A DNA stretch of 64,000 nucleotides. Origin: Dipylidium caninum (taxonomy: Eukaryota; Platyhelminthes; Cestoda; Cyclophyllidea; Dipylidiidae). The stretch spans positions 496,001 through 560,000 of the forward strand of contig QEYB01001522.1 in the NCBI GenBank assembly GCA_017562135.1. The letters are read 5' to 3'. Shown here piece after piece: positions 46,501 to 58,851 of this stretch. The translations under genes were made by a program, and so were the position numbers. The first letter of the stretch is position 1; the number at the start of each line of letters is the position of its first letter. The notes beneath the pieces are model-generated. The model made no database searches and was not told where the DNA came from. It saw nothing but the letters and a program-made list of their open reading frames with translations.

Positions 46501-47811
46501 TGTCGACGTCGGCATCAAGCCAGCGACAGTCCACCTCCGAAAGACTAAGTCTGCTTTTGAGTGTGATCGAACTAAACTTACAATTCTTATTTCTACATTT
46601 CTGAAGGTTTTGCCGCAGATCCGCAAAAGGGGGTCGCTTTAGCAACGCATTTTTTGCTCGCTTCTCAAACAACGGTGAGGCTGTACAGTGCCAGTTGTCA
46701 CAATAGTCGTCGCGAGGGTGTGACAAAACGACTGTTACCAGAAGGGTATAGAAGACGGGAAAGTGTTCGCGTCAAGGTTATTTCTGTTAACTTGTATCCT
46801 TTACTGAAAATGCTTGTCAAAATCGTTGCATCGCTTCGCACGGAATTAATCGTGCTGGCGCAGATAAATCACTTGAGCATTTTTATTTGGCGTCGAGGCG
46901 AAGAAACGAAACTTGTAACGGCAGTATATAGAGGCGTCCCTTCAACAAACACATATACCGAGACTGGCAAGAATGACAGAAAACGGAACGAGCACCACAA
47001 CGACCGCTGTAACCCCCAGGCAGCATGGCTACTTTGCTTGGGACCCTACTGCAGAGGTGAGCAAACCGAGAAGCACCCGTAGGCAACGTATTTCTTATAA
47101 GGTGTCGGTGTATTCTCAGCAAAGAGTTTTCCCGAACCGCCACTACGTATTAACAACAACCATTTCATCGAATTAAAAACAGATAATCTGGTCAGGTGAG
47201 CGCGGCTTGAATGTTGTGAGTGCAGAGAGGAGGTCTGGGCGGGTAGGGATACCTCATCATGAACCATGGATTCCATCCGTCAAGGCAACAAACTTATCGA
47301 AACTGCCATGTAGTGTAACTGATCGCAACTACCTGTCAGATTCATTACGTATTAAGGCTTAGGCAGACCTCTCTCAGTGGCTGGCTATCCGTCTAGGCTA
47401 CTTAAGTAAACATAAGCTTACTGCATGGTAGAATTCCGTCAGATCTCCGAGAGCAATCTGTCTGCTTTGTGAATACCTTTGGCATTCTACACTGGGTTTG
47501 TACTGAAGGTTCTTGATTACCCTATAAGTCCGGGCGCATACTCCGCACCGCCCTCTGGGCCCGTTGGCGAGAGTAAGGTTGTGAGTGATCTCCAAAACCA
47601 GGGGAGCCCTCGCCTGGCCTTCCTCGTTCACTCCCCCGAGGGAGTGGAAGGGGTCCGGTCCATCAATGTACTGACGTTTCAAGCGAATTAAGGATGTTCT
47701 GGTGAAGTTTTGACTTTGACTGGAATTCGGGGCTGAGAGGACGATTAGGAGAGGAAGGAGAGAGACAAGAGACGGAAGGCGTGGGAAGCGAGGATACAGG
47801 ACGTTAAACAT
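40559..47811 (-). CDS. putative single-pass membrane protein, family not recognised
   Basis: The model is three exons on the - strand, in transcript order 47811-47542, 42736-41575 and 41031-40559, which join in phase to 634 residues. Exon 1 starts at an ATG followed by a likely signal peptide (VSLLPLLIVLSA, residues about 16-27) and has N-glycosylation sequons NSS, NFT and NLT. Exon 2 encodes a Thr-rich stalk (eight T in a row near residue 152), a strong membrane segment at about 221-247 (WVIATLVLACVSFILFITLV) and a Cys/Arg-rich juxtamembrane stretch (CRTKRSYRRKRCRGTC). A long S/G/P/N/Q-rich cytoplasmic tail continues through exon 3. Donor gtaggt at 41574 and acceptor gatccag before 41031 fit well. 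Exon 1 is 4.8 kb away, and its link to exon 2 rests on matching phase, strand and topology only; extra exons may lie between. Its donor could also be at 47520, adding seven residues. I recognise no family and assign no function. Confidence 0.6.
42737..47541 (-). other. presumed 4.8-kb intron of the membrane-protein gene
   Basis: It lies between the signal-peptide exon and the membrane-segment exon. The several 60-140-codon ORFs on both strands have no recognised motif. An additional extracellular exon could be hidden here. Confidence 0.35.
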
Positions 47812-47876
47812 GGTTCTTTTCACGCGACGACGTCTAATCCTGTCTACGGAGCGTGGTCGACATGGTCAACACGGAT

Positions 47877-47931
47877 TTGGGTGTGCTTGTGTCTGTGCGT
47901 GTCTGTGTGCGCGTGTGCGCGCTCGTCTCGG
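47877..47931. repeat. GT/GC-rich simple sequence
   Basis: A degenerate (GT)n/(GC)n tract. Bases 47904-47922 alternate strictly between pyrimidine and purine. It lies 65-120 bases upstream of the proposed start codon of the - strand membrane-protein gene, so probably in its 5' UTR or core promoter. Confidence 0.7.
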
Positions 47932-48039
47932 CATTCTGACCGCCGTCAGTGCTCTTGAAGCTTAGCGACACCACACAGGAACACGCGTGCACTCACGCAC
48001 CTGCGCGCGTCGTCTAACGCTTCTCGTGCGTTCAGCCCC

Positions 48040-48075
48040 GTCGCCATTGGCCAGTGGGGCGGCCAATCACCAGGC
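48040..48075. promoter_or_regulatory. CCAAT / GC-box / CCAAT cluster
   Basis: An inverted CCAAT (ccattgg, 48044-48050), a GC box (ggggcgg, 48056-48062) and a direct CCAAT (48063-48067) fall within 25 bases, in a CpG-rich stretch (about 47920-48130). It is about 240 bases upstream of the membrane-protein start codon (-) and 260 bases upstream of the ariadne-like exon (+), so it could be a shared divergent promoter. The motifs are seen; the function is inferred. Confidence 0.45.
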
Positions 48076-48330
48076 TGCACATCGGCCGCATCAAGGGCTG
48101 TGCGCTCCACGGGGTCCCCCGCCGGTATCTTTAGGCACCGCCTATGTTTCTGCGTCTGTCTTGCTAGTGCTCGATTACCGTTTACGGAAGATTGTTGTTT
48201 TTAGGCTCTCGGAGTAGTGTGTAGATGGTACCCAAACATACGTGTATTTTAATATACTTTTCACGCTACTTGTCCGCAAGGCTATTGTCCGCATCGTATA
48301 TTAAATTTCACGAAAGAAGGAAATGCAAAG

Positions 48331-48718
48331 GTATTGTCATCGGTATTGACTGAGGAAGCATGCTTTAACTTACCCCTTACCCCTGATATGTTGATCCAAC
48401 ATATGCTGGAGCTAGTGAATGCCGTTCAGCAAATTACCACCCTTCCTAAAAAGATTATTCGGTTGCTGCTCGATCACTTCAGATGGGACAAAGATGCTCT
48501 TATTGAGCAATATTTCGAGCACACCAACCCTCGTCGGTTTGTTAAATCAACCATTTTACCATCGTTAATCAATGCTAATGATGAAATACCATCGTTGGTG
48601 CTCCGGTCGTATAACGATGTTCATGGCGTTGACGGCCAAGTCATAAATGCACCTTTTGAAATGGTCTGTGGTCTAAGTTCAAATGATAGCAGCGAGCCTG
48701 TTACTGAACTGCGGATAC
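48331..48718 (+). pseudogene. ariadne (ARIH1-like) N-terminal fragment
   Basis: The open frame encodes LTPDMLIQHM, then LLLDHFRWDKDALIEQYFE, closely matching the UBA-like domain of ARIH1/ariadne RBR ubiquitin ligases (QHM...LL-HF-WDK--L-E-YF). The family has RING1-IBR-RING2 after this. Here the frame reaches MVCGLSSNDSSEP, which looks like the start of RING1 with the second cysteine of the first C-x2-C pair replaced by serine (AGT), and stops soon after at 48724. A good donor (gtatgt) at 48719 could end an exon before that stop, but no catalytic RBR exons are recognised in the next 15 kb. There is no in-frame ATG before the domain. A pseudogene or gene fragment is most likely; a diverged live gene with unrecognised exons is the alternative. 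Confidence 0.5.
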
Positions 48719-49713
48719 GTATGTAAAGTAATTCCTGAATGCAACTTCAGTCCCAAAGGCGAGTTCTGTAGTACAACAAGCGTCGTGCGGCTTAAGACGA
48801 TCGACAATCGAGGCTCCTGCCGTCATTGGGTCGGTCAATAGAGTTTTAACAAAGTGAATTAGTGAAACTATGACCCAGTATTTCCCTGTGGTTTCCTCTA
48901 ATGAAGCATCTATGAATTTTCTTGACAAGCCCACAAACTTCTCGCCTGTCATCGTTCATGGCGCTGTGCACTCTGTTAAAAATATTGCCTTATCCGGCTC
49001 CTGGAGAATAAGTAAACTGTGACTCGTAGTACCTTAAGTGAAGTTACAGGACAGTCGCGCATTCCCTTCATTCACTGCAGTCATGCGTTGCCGCGAGTGA
49101 ATTTCTTGACATTGTCAAAGTTCTCGGAGTTCTCTGAAACATGACCACAATTACGGATCCATAATAACATCCGCGATTTGATAAAAGTTGGCTATTAATC
49201 ATGCGTCCTGGGTGTTGTGTATTAGCAACGCTCCATGCTAACAAGTCGCCATGACATCTTGCGTTGTCTTGTGTGGCGAGGGCTGACACGTGCGGAGAAA
49301 TACCCTTTCCCAATGGCTTCGACTAATTCCTGCGTCCAGCCATGGGGATTGGGGAATTTTAGGCTACTGTACTTATAGACGATCTTATTTACTTCACGCA
49401 CAATCACCAGTGCCAAGTTCTTATCCGCAGGTAGATGTTTAAATTCATGTCCTGCCTGGTACTTTCCGACTAACTGAGCACCCCACCTTGGGCAGTATCA
49501 TGAGACACGTAGGAGAGAAACATCACCCGTTCTGGGAGCGAGGAGTTCCTAACGCGAGGCGAAGAAGGTGCCTGTGAAATAGGCACTCAGATGGCAGACG
49601 GGGACGTCAGAAGTGAAGGCCGACTTGACTCTGCTAGTAATCTCACGGTGTGTCTGAAAGGAGTCATGTGGTAACATGACAATGGTCTGCGAGCAGTAAT
49701 TTCAGGGTTTAGG

Positions 49714-49942
49714 GTGAAGTGGATTGTCAAAGTGTGCATCAAAGTGCAGCACAAATTCAGGCCCCACTACCACATCATACATGGGATTAAGTTGAATTTT
49801 GACCTCGGAGCTCACAATCACGAGGATATGCATCCGCGTGGCAAAACCAAGTTCGGATGGACGTATTGTGGTAAATGCGGCCAGTTGACGCTAAAATTGT
49901 TTAAACTTTTATTTGTAATGTCAGTACCGCCTCCAACACACG
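49714..49942 (+). other. exon-like open frame, possibly an ariadne remnant
   Basis: 76 open codons that end at a consensus donor (G/gtaagt). The translation contains KWIVKVC and later KFGWTYCGKCG. These sit in the same order, with similar spacing, as KKWIKKC and EFCWVCLG around RING2 of ariadne proteins, but most zinc ligands are absent. It is on the same strand, about 1 kb downstream of the ariadne-like fragment. The resemblance is weak and may be chance. Confidence 0.2.
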
Positions 49943-51948
49943 GTAAGTAACTGTTGAGGAGTACATTGAATCCCAGTGTGCCCAGTAACGATGACGTGAT
50001 CATTTTAGTGGTCGGAACAGCCTCCCTCTTCCCGACACTCCATGTTGATGTAAATGCTGGCCAGAACTTCTACAGAAAGGGATACTGGTTATTTTTATAG
50101 GAAGTCGAAAATTGTATTCTTAGTCAGTCATGACACAAAGTGGGCGTGGCTGTTTGGTGGAGCATGGTTCATCCACTTTAAGCAAATATACTTTCGCACT
50201 TGGCCATTAAGGAATAACCGCTCGTCTCCCTTTCCATTGTTTGGATTACCATTCGCGTCGTTGCTATTCACCAACACTAGTAGTGCCTAGTTGTAGGTTA
50301 GCAGGCATTCTATTTCGCAGCTTTGACAAATGTGGAAATAGAAAATATTTTGAAGCAAATGGACTCTTTATGGTGCTTTACTGTGATCCACATTAATGCT
50401 TCCTTCACGTAGGTTTGAGGCAAAGTGAGAGCGACAACCCCTTCGAGAGCGAGGGGAAGGGAGACCAATGGGGGACATAAAAGCAGATCGACCCTTCAGT
50501 TTGGGTGCGGCACTTGCAAATCATTTCCCATGCAAACCCGAGTATTTTACTATGCAGAAATGTGAGCGACACCTTCGGAACCACATACAACGTCGAAATT
50601 TGACCCACATTTATTCTGGGTAATGAACTTGGGCGAGGGTTTGGTCCACGGGGCAGCGTCCTTTCTCAAGTTAGTGCCCTTTGCGACACATCAGTGACTG
50701 GCGAGGATGCCAACCGAGGAAGTGGGATGAGTGGAAAGGTGCAGACGCCACGCAGGCAGCTTCACGACCACGTTGCCTCATGCCTGTCCCTCGGGCCAGG
50801 GGAAAGTTGCTTATGAGTCAACGACACACTGGAATTAGGTAACTTAGACAAAAAGTGGAAATTTGACACCTAAACTCATTAGTGGTTGATTAATCGCTTT
50901 TCTAACCGTTATTAGTTTATCACAGCCGGGACAGGCAACAACATGTCCACTTGCGCAACGCTGCCTTCGAGTCAGCCGCAGAATCTCATTCCCCAATCCT
51001 AATTCTTTCCATATTTTACAAACGCGCCTTAATGTTCCCGCCCATTCCTGCTTTTATTTTTGTAAAGCTACAATACAAGTAAAATTTTAACATCAGGGAA
51101 TTCCCTTCTCTTCCGGCGAGCAAATGAATTACCTTCCGCCGTTACGCTGAGACTAAATGAATTAGATGATGAAGTCAATTGCGAAATAGTAAAGTGGCAA
51201 GCAGGACGCGAAACCGAAAGCTCGGATGGCTTAATTCCGCCATAATGCCTTACTACTTCTGCCAGCATCTTTCTAACCCTTAACGTTGGCCTCGATCACC
51301 CAGCCCTGTGGTCTCTCCCCCATCCATGGCCCTCCCTCCCTCTCCACATTCAAGTACACTTTCGGAGCAATTCAGCTCGTGGCCTGAAATTCTAGCCAAG
51401 GGACAATGATTCCAGTGCACTACGTAGTTACCCACCTTATTTTTTCTTCCCTGCCATCAGTTCTTATGAAAATGAAGACTAAATGCGCTTCAACGCTGTG
51501 GATTTGCGTGTTTACTAATCGGAAGCCTCAGTAATGCCGAGAAGCGTTTATATCTGCTCATAATTGTGGCCTACACTAATGTCAACGGTCCCGAATAAGC
51601 AGTAAAAAGCTATTTAAACACGTTTATTTACTCTACTCGAGATATAATCCAACTGTTCAATTTCTCCGCGTTCATTTCCTGCCCACTTCTTTTGGGCTTG
51701 TCTGCCAAAGCCGGAGATCCCCAAGAGGGGAAACCAGGCGAATGAGAATTTACTGATCCGTTAGAATGGAACATAGCACGGTGTCTCTTGCCGAACTTCA
51801 GGGGGACGAAATTCAAGCTCTCAGAGCTGAGCTCGCCCTAATGGGAAGTCAAGCCTTTTAGCCAGTGGCTAAAAACTTTTAGTGGTCACCGGGGTTCCCA
51901 GAGAGGGCGGCGCGTGCCCTTCCGGGGGTCTTCGGTACTCGTTCTGAC

Positions 51949-51974
51949 GCATGCCTGTTGCGCATGCCTGTTGC
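51949..51974 (+). repeat. 13-nt unit repeated twice in tandem
   Basis: The unit gcatgcctgttgc occurs twice with no spacer; each copy contains the palindrome gcatgc. Intergenic. Confidence 0.75.
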
Positions 51975-54900
51975 GCAAAGCATGGACCTGCGTTCCCCTC
52001 TCTGGAGAATTTGCCAATCACTAGAGAAAAGTTGTTGCTTTATTTAGCAAGAGCAAAAGCATTTCCGATGTGCATCAAATGAGTCGTTGAGAAAAATTTT
52101 CTGCTCAAGTTATTCTTAGAGATAGTCGGTAAAGAGAAACAAACTTTCTTCTTATGCCCGTATTATACGGGCGCTGGCATCGAGTGTGCATTTACTTGAT
52201 GCCCTCCTCGACTGCTTCCACATCGACCTTAGGCATATTCGGGTGCGCCGAGTGCAACAGTAGAGTCCCGAGCCGCCGCCGCCGGAGCATGCGGAGAGAG
52301 GGCAGAGAGCGGAGAGAGCTCAAATGGTTACCATTCGAAGACTACAAACGGATTTGACACTTTTCTCCACCCCTAAATTGGTCCTCCACCATTCTGTCGC
52401 ATTAAACTGCGCAAGGAGAGTCGGCGGAAGCAACGTCTACCTACTATCTGGAGGACGTGTTTCGCCCGTATTTACCCCATTTCCCAACTAACAACGGTCG
52501 TGATTAGCTGAACAGAGTTGCAGACTAAACAACTCGCTCGCAACTTGCGTTAGTAAACAACTGGAAATTACGAGGGCGGGAGAGCTGCCACTGCGTTACG
52601 CCTGATATTGCAGGCTTTAGGAGATTTATTGCGGACCCCAAACTAGTGTCGGCGCTATTGTGCAAGTGAATTAGAATGCAACCAACATACCAGACGGCCA
52701 TTTTCAAAGCTAAATTTAATTCTGTCAAATTGTATAAAATGCCAACGTGAGTGGGTGAACGGTGCGGAAAGGTAAGAAGTCGTTTCCCTTCCCATTACGA
52801 GGTATTAGCTTCCAGTAACAATTAGTCTACTTCGAAAATCCCACCTGTGAGAGTGGAACTAGAGATGTGCATTAGTGTTGTGGGGTGATTGCAAAGTTTG
52901 CATAGCCGGGAGTGTGTAGGGGGTTGATGCTTCAAAGGGAGCGTGCAATTTGAGTTCACGGTGGACCGAGGACGCCACGCATTATTTATGGTGATAGCGG
53001 ACAAAAAAATAACTACTGAAAGTGTGTAAATTTCCATATTCTCGGGGAAAACCTTGGTCAGTGGGACTTGAAAACCTCAAAGGAAGCGGAGCGCAATGAA
53101 ACAGAGAGTGGTTGTGGACGAACCAAGCAAATCGGGCACAGGATAATGTTCAGTACGGTATGTTTACAAATTGGCATGGCCATATGGCAAGGGACTTCGG
53201 GATGTACAAAGGCGGGAAAACAAATAGCACTGCCTCCTCCAACTTCTTTTTTCGAATGTCACGCTTGATTCAAGAGCTCCTTCTCGGGAATCTTAACTCC
53301 ACCACTCCGTCCCTATACGTATCTGAAACGTAGCCCACCTCTGGGTTTTTCGACATTCGGGAGCCCCGTGAATCCCCTCTGTCTGTCGGTAAGTTGTAAG
53401 ACACCATGTAGCATCTGCCCTCGTTGCTCCCATTCCCTCCAGAGGCTGTTTTAGCACAACTTCAGCGACTATTTACCAAAGGTGGAAATGAGAGCAGAAA
53501 AGGAATGACAAAGGGAGGAAGTCTCCGACCGCAATCGACTAATGGCATTACACGAAGCAGGATATCCTCTGGACAGGCGAGGCATTGTCTGCTTAACAGC
53601 ACGGAACGCAACGGCAGAAAACTCACTCCCCGGATTCTCTCTGGGCTTAAAGCGGTCGTCAGGCGCCAACAACAGCGCCGCGGTGCTTAAAGAAATCCCA
53701 CTCGCCGATGCACGAGGTGTGCTTTTTCGGAAGTCAACCCATCGCCTTCTCGGAAGGAAGTTAACAGCAATGTATTCTTATCGTGATCCTTACGAATACA
53801 ATGTTTATCAGGGCCTATCAAGCCGCCAACAACAAAATTACTCAAATGATACGTTCCGTGGTTTCTTCACAGACGCTTAGAGTCGGTGCCTCCTCACTTT
53901 ATGTCTTTGAATAAGTGAAAATATTAAGAAATCGTCTTTGAGAATGGCTCACGATTCCGCCATTGTAGTTCGCAAACTTCTGAAACTCAGAATTATTATG
54001 AAGAAATTTAAATATATTTTATATCCTCATCCAAGGAGAAGGTGCGTATAGCGTCTTCAGAGACGCAGACTCGGAGAAATTGAATGCCAACGTCTGAACC
54101 TGAACATAAAAGGTATGGGCGAAAATTGTGGGTGCGCAGAAGGAGTTTTGGAGAATTGTGCCAGAGAGCTTCGTCTTGAAAAGAGCGCCCTTATCTTTTC
54201 TTCCTCAGGCACTCATACGAGAAACAGCTGCCTCTTGTGGCCATTGCACCGTGGAGGTTGACTGCCACTCACTCTTAAGTGGGAACGTTCTTATGACGAG
54301 GAGCAGTGCGACGAGGCCACGCAGAACCATTCACTCGTCGTCACAGCGGCGCGGTCTGCAGTCGCGCATGATTATGCCGAGGGAAGAGAGAAGTTAGTTA
54401 GCTTGATGACTTCATCACTTAGTGCCACGTGACAGGTGACACGAGTCTCCCCTTAGAGGGAAGCATTGTGTCACGGAACACGTGAGGAATTTCTCAACGC
54501 TCTCGCGTGGTGACACGATATGGCTAGACTGTCAAGCAGTGACTAGCACCACGTAGACTGCCTCCTCGGCCTCCGCGAAGCGAGGGTTGCCCTCCTGGCC
54601 TCACATCAACCTGGTGGACTCACCTAAGTTGTTGGATGAAGAAAACAGAGTGCGGCGACGACTAGTGTCACAATTGATACTTGCATTTTGAGGATTGGCA
54701 CAGACTACTCAAATTGTGGCAATGATGTGCTCTGACTGACCTATTATTAGTAGAGTTGTTAAAACTCTTCCCGAATTTTAGCCGTTTCTCAATATTCTCA
54801 CTATCGAAATAAGTACGAAACTCTGTCTCATGGAAGAGACTAAGGCTCTCGCTGTGCAAGCGATTGAGTTCCTGCATCGCAGCATTCTTCAGTCGGATCC

Positions 54901-55668
54901 CGACTTCTTGATAAATCCTTTACCAACTTGGCGTCTACAGTTCCTAACGCTGCCGAGAGCCTCTTACGCAAAGAAGGGGCGTGTCATCTACATTGACTGG
55001 AAAGTTCGTCCGATCAGGTGGTGATGGGTTTCGTACCTGCTAGGAACATGGTGGAGCGCATCGCGAGTGCCAGAAGATGAGCTCGCCACCATCAATAAGG
55101 CCATACTTATTGCTTTCTATATCCACACAAATAAGGCCACAGAACCATTGATAGCAAGTTACCATTCGTCGGACATCAGCAGTTTCTTGTAGAATGGCAA
55201 GACGAGTCGTGCTGTCCGAACCGAGGGTCACTCCAGGGTGTGTCAGATTTCCTGAATTGCATGCATAAAATTTTCCACCGATGTCTAGACCAGAATATGG
55301 CACCGCTTATAAAAAACAAATAATTAAATGTGACCTCACGCGAGGTGACCTTAGTATGAATGAAACTTAATTGCTCTCAGATCAAACAACTTTCTTCATA
55401 CCCTATTTACTGGGGGAAATTGACATTCCTCGAACGAACGCTTTTGCGGTGAGAATTGGAAATGGTCCTGCGTGATCAATACCAAATTTTATTAGAAAAT
55501 TTTTTCAACATCAAATCCTAATACTTGGACACACAGGGGGCCAGAGAATCCGTCTTATTACTGTAGCAGACAAACTTTCCTCCCAGCTAGACCCTAAAAT
55601 GACAGCAAGCAATGACTGGATCAACGTCTTCGAGGGTCCAAACACTTTATCCTTCTATTTCTAGGGGT

Positions 55669-55691
55669 GAAGAAGAAGAAGAAGAAGAAGA
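55669..55691. repeat. (GAA)7 microsatellite
   Basis: Seven perfect GAA units plus GA. It lies in the intergenic region; the ORF that reads it as poly-lysine has no other coding support. Confidence 0.9.
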
Positions 55692-56495
55692 CAATACATT
55701 GGGGACGTTACACTGATGCTCCAGTCAAGATGGCGGTGGCGAAAACCGGACAGCTGTTGAACGCGCATGCGTTTGAGGCCATGAATGGCTGGGAGTCTCG
55801 GAGTTCCCGTAACTGGCCGGACGGACCTTGTGAGTCACAGGACGTCAGCATGCTGGCCGCAGCAATGGCAGGAGGAAGGGGAAGAACAAAATCGAGGTGG
55901 CACCATGCGGACCCAGATGATGGAGAGGGCAGCCGGGAAGTCGGAGGGGAGCGGGGGTGACGGCGGGTATTTTTCACTTCCCCTCAATGACGCATCCGCG
56001 CCCTTTACGACCGCCTCAACGCACCCACAACGGGCACACACTCAGGCTCCTCCCCTAGCCTGCCTTCATCGACCATGTTCTGTCACGACCAAACCCCAAA
56101 GTTGCTGCACTACGCGGGAACGAGGAGGTGAAGTCTCAATTAATTTTGTTTGACGAAGAAAATAAAGTTTTAATCCCCTCAACCGTTATTGTAAACCTTC
56201 TTCTTAATATCACCACCTAGTTTCGGAGAAAAGGGACAAAGTGTTACGGACGCGAACACAGCACCAGGCAGAGGGGGCTCGTTCTTCAGGGGCTGCTATC
56301 CCGTGAAAGCGGTCTGGACTGCTTTTCTGCCGAGACATTCTTGTTACTAACCGCTCGTCCTTCTCGACGGTCGGGTGTTGCCAATCCGGCAAAAGTATTC
56401 CTAATGCTCTAACTCTAAGAGAGGTGAGGTAATTTTTATCCTAATTGAGCATATGCACATGCGTCGGGCAACCGCCAATCATCGCAGGTGCTGAA

Positions 56496-56544
56496 GCGTG
56501 CGCACGCACGCACGTGCGCGGACGTGTGTGTGTGTGTGTGTGCA
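56496..56544. repeat. alternating purine/pyrimidine tract with (GT)n
   Basis: Bases 56496-56520 alternate strictly (GC/AC steps), two bases break the pattern, and 56522-56544 again alternate with a (GT)9 core. Such tracts are candidates for left-handed Z-DNA. Confidence 0.85.
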
Positions 56545-58830
56545 AGTGCAGCATCGAAACATCCCCACGGTGTTTATAGTCCTGGGCCGCGTAACATCCG
56601 GTGGAGAGAAGTGCGTGATTAATGGAGGTGCGTGAAGCTAGGAATTATTTATGCGAGTCCTCCCCTGCCTGCATGACCGCTCGACAAACGACTTGTTGCA
56701 CTTAGGCACCCTGGCACACTCGCTTCGTTTGAGCATCTTTGACCCCGTGCTCCGCCCATTACCAGTTTTATAGGGTATTAACATCCCAAAAAGTAGCAGT
56801 TGGCAGGAAGTCGCTCGGACTGGCCTCCTTAGATCACAGGCAATCGTTTTCGCTTTCAGTGTAAACCCTGGTGGTGATAAACTTGACTAAAATTACATTG
56901 TCCGCACTTTATTATTGGCCCGTGAACTATGTGCCTTTGGGTGTTCAGCAGACCAAAACGAGTCAGGAAGTGTGTTCTGTTAGATGGAAAAAATCCCCAC
57001 TTTATGTAAGACCGTGTAATTCGACAGAGAAGGCATTTTTCCACGAGCGGAATTTGAGCTGATTCCCTGGTCCAACATCCAAATTAAGGTGGTACTCTGT
57101 TCCGACTTTTCTCTCCTTCACTTATCACTTAAATCAACAATTTCTGAATCCCTAAAAGATGCAATAAGTAAGGGAAAAGCCCTCCCTACGCTGTGCCCAG
57201 ACAGTTAAACAGGACGGGAGTACAAAAGCGTAAGACGAGGGAGCATCATTTAAGGTAATCACCCTCACCCGGTCACTTGACGACTTATCGCGCTGGCGAC
57301 CAAACTAATGTAAACAAAGGCTGTCGGAATGAAATTAGACCATTCAGGATATGGCAGAAAACAGTCGAACTCGTCACTCGTTCGAGCGGCGAGTTTAACA
57401 ACCCCCAGCGAATAAACGTAGGGGGAGATTCAGGGCATTCATCCTCCCGTTGCAGTCATTCGCATTCTCCTCCAGCCGGTTAAATTAAGTGAACCGCCCT
57501 CGACTTAAACATCTTGTTCCTGCACAGGATTCAACTCGTGTGCCTCCTTCAAAAATAGCATTCGGCCATGCATTTCGACAAAAGTTTGGGTCAAAACCCC
57601 AACGTGAGGGCGGGAAAGAGCCTATGCGGTCGGTCACACTTCCTTCGGTGACTGGCTGTAATTTTATTTCAAAGTGCTGTTGCGTGGATGTATTTAAAGG
57701 CCATTATTGGTGGCCAATCGGAGGAAACCCAGTGGGAGCGGGGAAATCCGAGGGAGCCGAGTTATTTGATAAGCGGAGGATAAATCATTCCCGCTTTGAA
57801 GCAGAAAACAGTGTAATGGGTGACTAGGCAGTTCGTGGAATAAACGCGGGTCCTCGAGGTTTCCGTCTGTTCCACTGACCTGAAAGAAGGTTAGGGCCTC
57901 AGGATGTCCTAAGAATTTTACTGTCCATTATTTAACTCTGCCGTATTCGGCATAACACCGAAGACAGGCCACCTGTTTATGCAGAGTGTATTAAGGTATG
58001 GTTGATTGGTCTGCATTTTGTTCCTTTCACGGGCAGTTTATAGCTCTCCGGTCAAGTTAAACAAACGCCTCTCCACAGTCCCGCCGCCACATTAAAGGCT
58101 GCGGTTTGACAGTCTGACCACCACGACCTCCTTGACTTGCTCTTCCGTATTTCGAGAAGCCTTGATTAACCAGGCTTTGTGCTTATTGCTCTATCTCGCC
58201 ACTGGCTTTTAGCAGACGCAACTGCCTCTGGCACCATCAAATCACCAGAACTTCCATTTATTAGTCTGCTTTGATGGTCTTCCAGCAGTTTCACAGAACA
58301 TTGAAAGTTAATGGGCGATTGTTTATTGTGGCGCATAAATGAAACACACCTACTGACGCGATAGGTGCCGCGGCACCTTCGGTCGTCGCACGAATAACGG
58401 TCGCAAAAACACCTTATTTTCGGCAATTCTTCCGAGGCCGCCCTCAGCTAATCACATTCAAATCTCATCTCTGTTAGCCCTCCTAAGGTTGCATTAATCT
58501 AAATCTCCAAACTTCCTCGACTAATGTCCAAAATTTTTTCGTCCAAAGTCTCACATGCTGACGCTGCCTTAATATGTTTTCCTGCATACAAAAAATGCTA
58601 AGTGCAACGGTCGAGGATTGATTACAACTGCCCTTGCGGGTGTTCTTATCCATTTTCAACTTTTCCCAACTAGCCCATGATGTGATTGATAGAAAAGACG
58701 TCCTTGACGTGACCAGCCATCCACCTTGCTCCCACACCCGCTTTCGGGCGATGGCGCAAGTGACTTGATAAGAATACGTCTAATATTTGAAAAAGGCCTT
58801 TTTTTCTGAGTCCCACAGACAGAATATGAG

Positions 58831-58851
58831 ACACACACACACACACACACA
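58831..58851. repeat. (AC)10 microsatellite
   Basis: Ten perfect AC units plus A in the intergenic region. On the - strand it reads as a Val/Cys repeat in short ORFs that lack any other coding support. Confidence 0.9.

Noticed and set aside
49222..49470. Open frame on the - strand with a protein-like composition (REVNKIVYKYSSLKFPNP)
   Set aside because: No recognised family, no clear start or splice sites at its ends, and a length within what chance allows; left unannotated.
55667..55960. 97-codon ORF starting in a GAA repeat
   Set aside because: The ORF begins as translated microsatellite and continues without any motif or splice signal; it overlaps equally long ORFs in two other frames.
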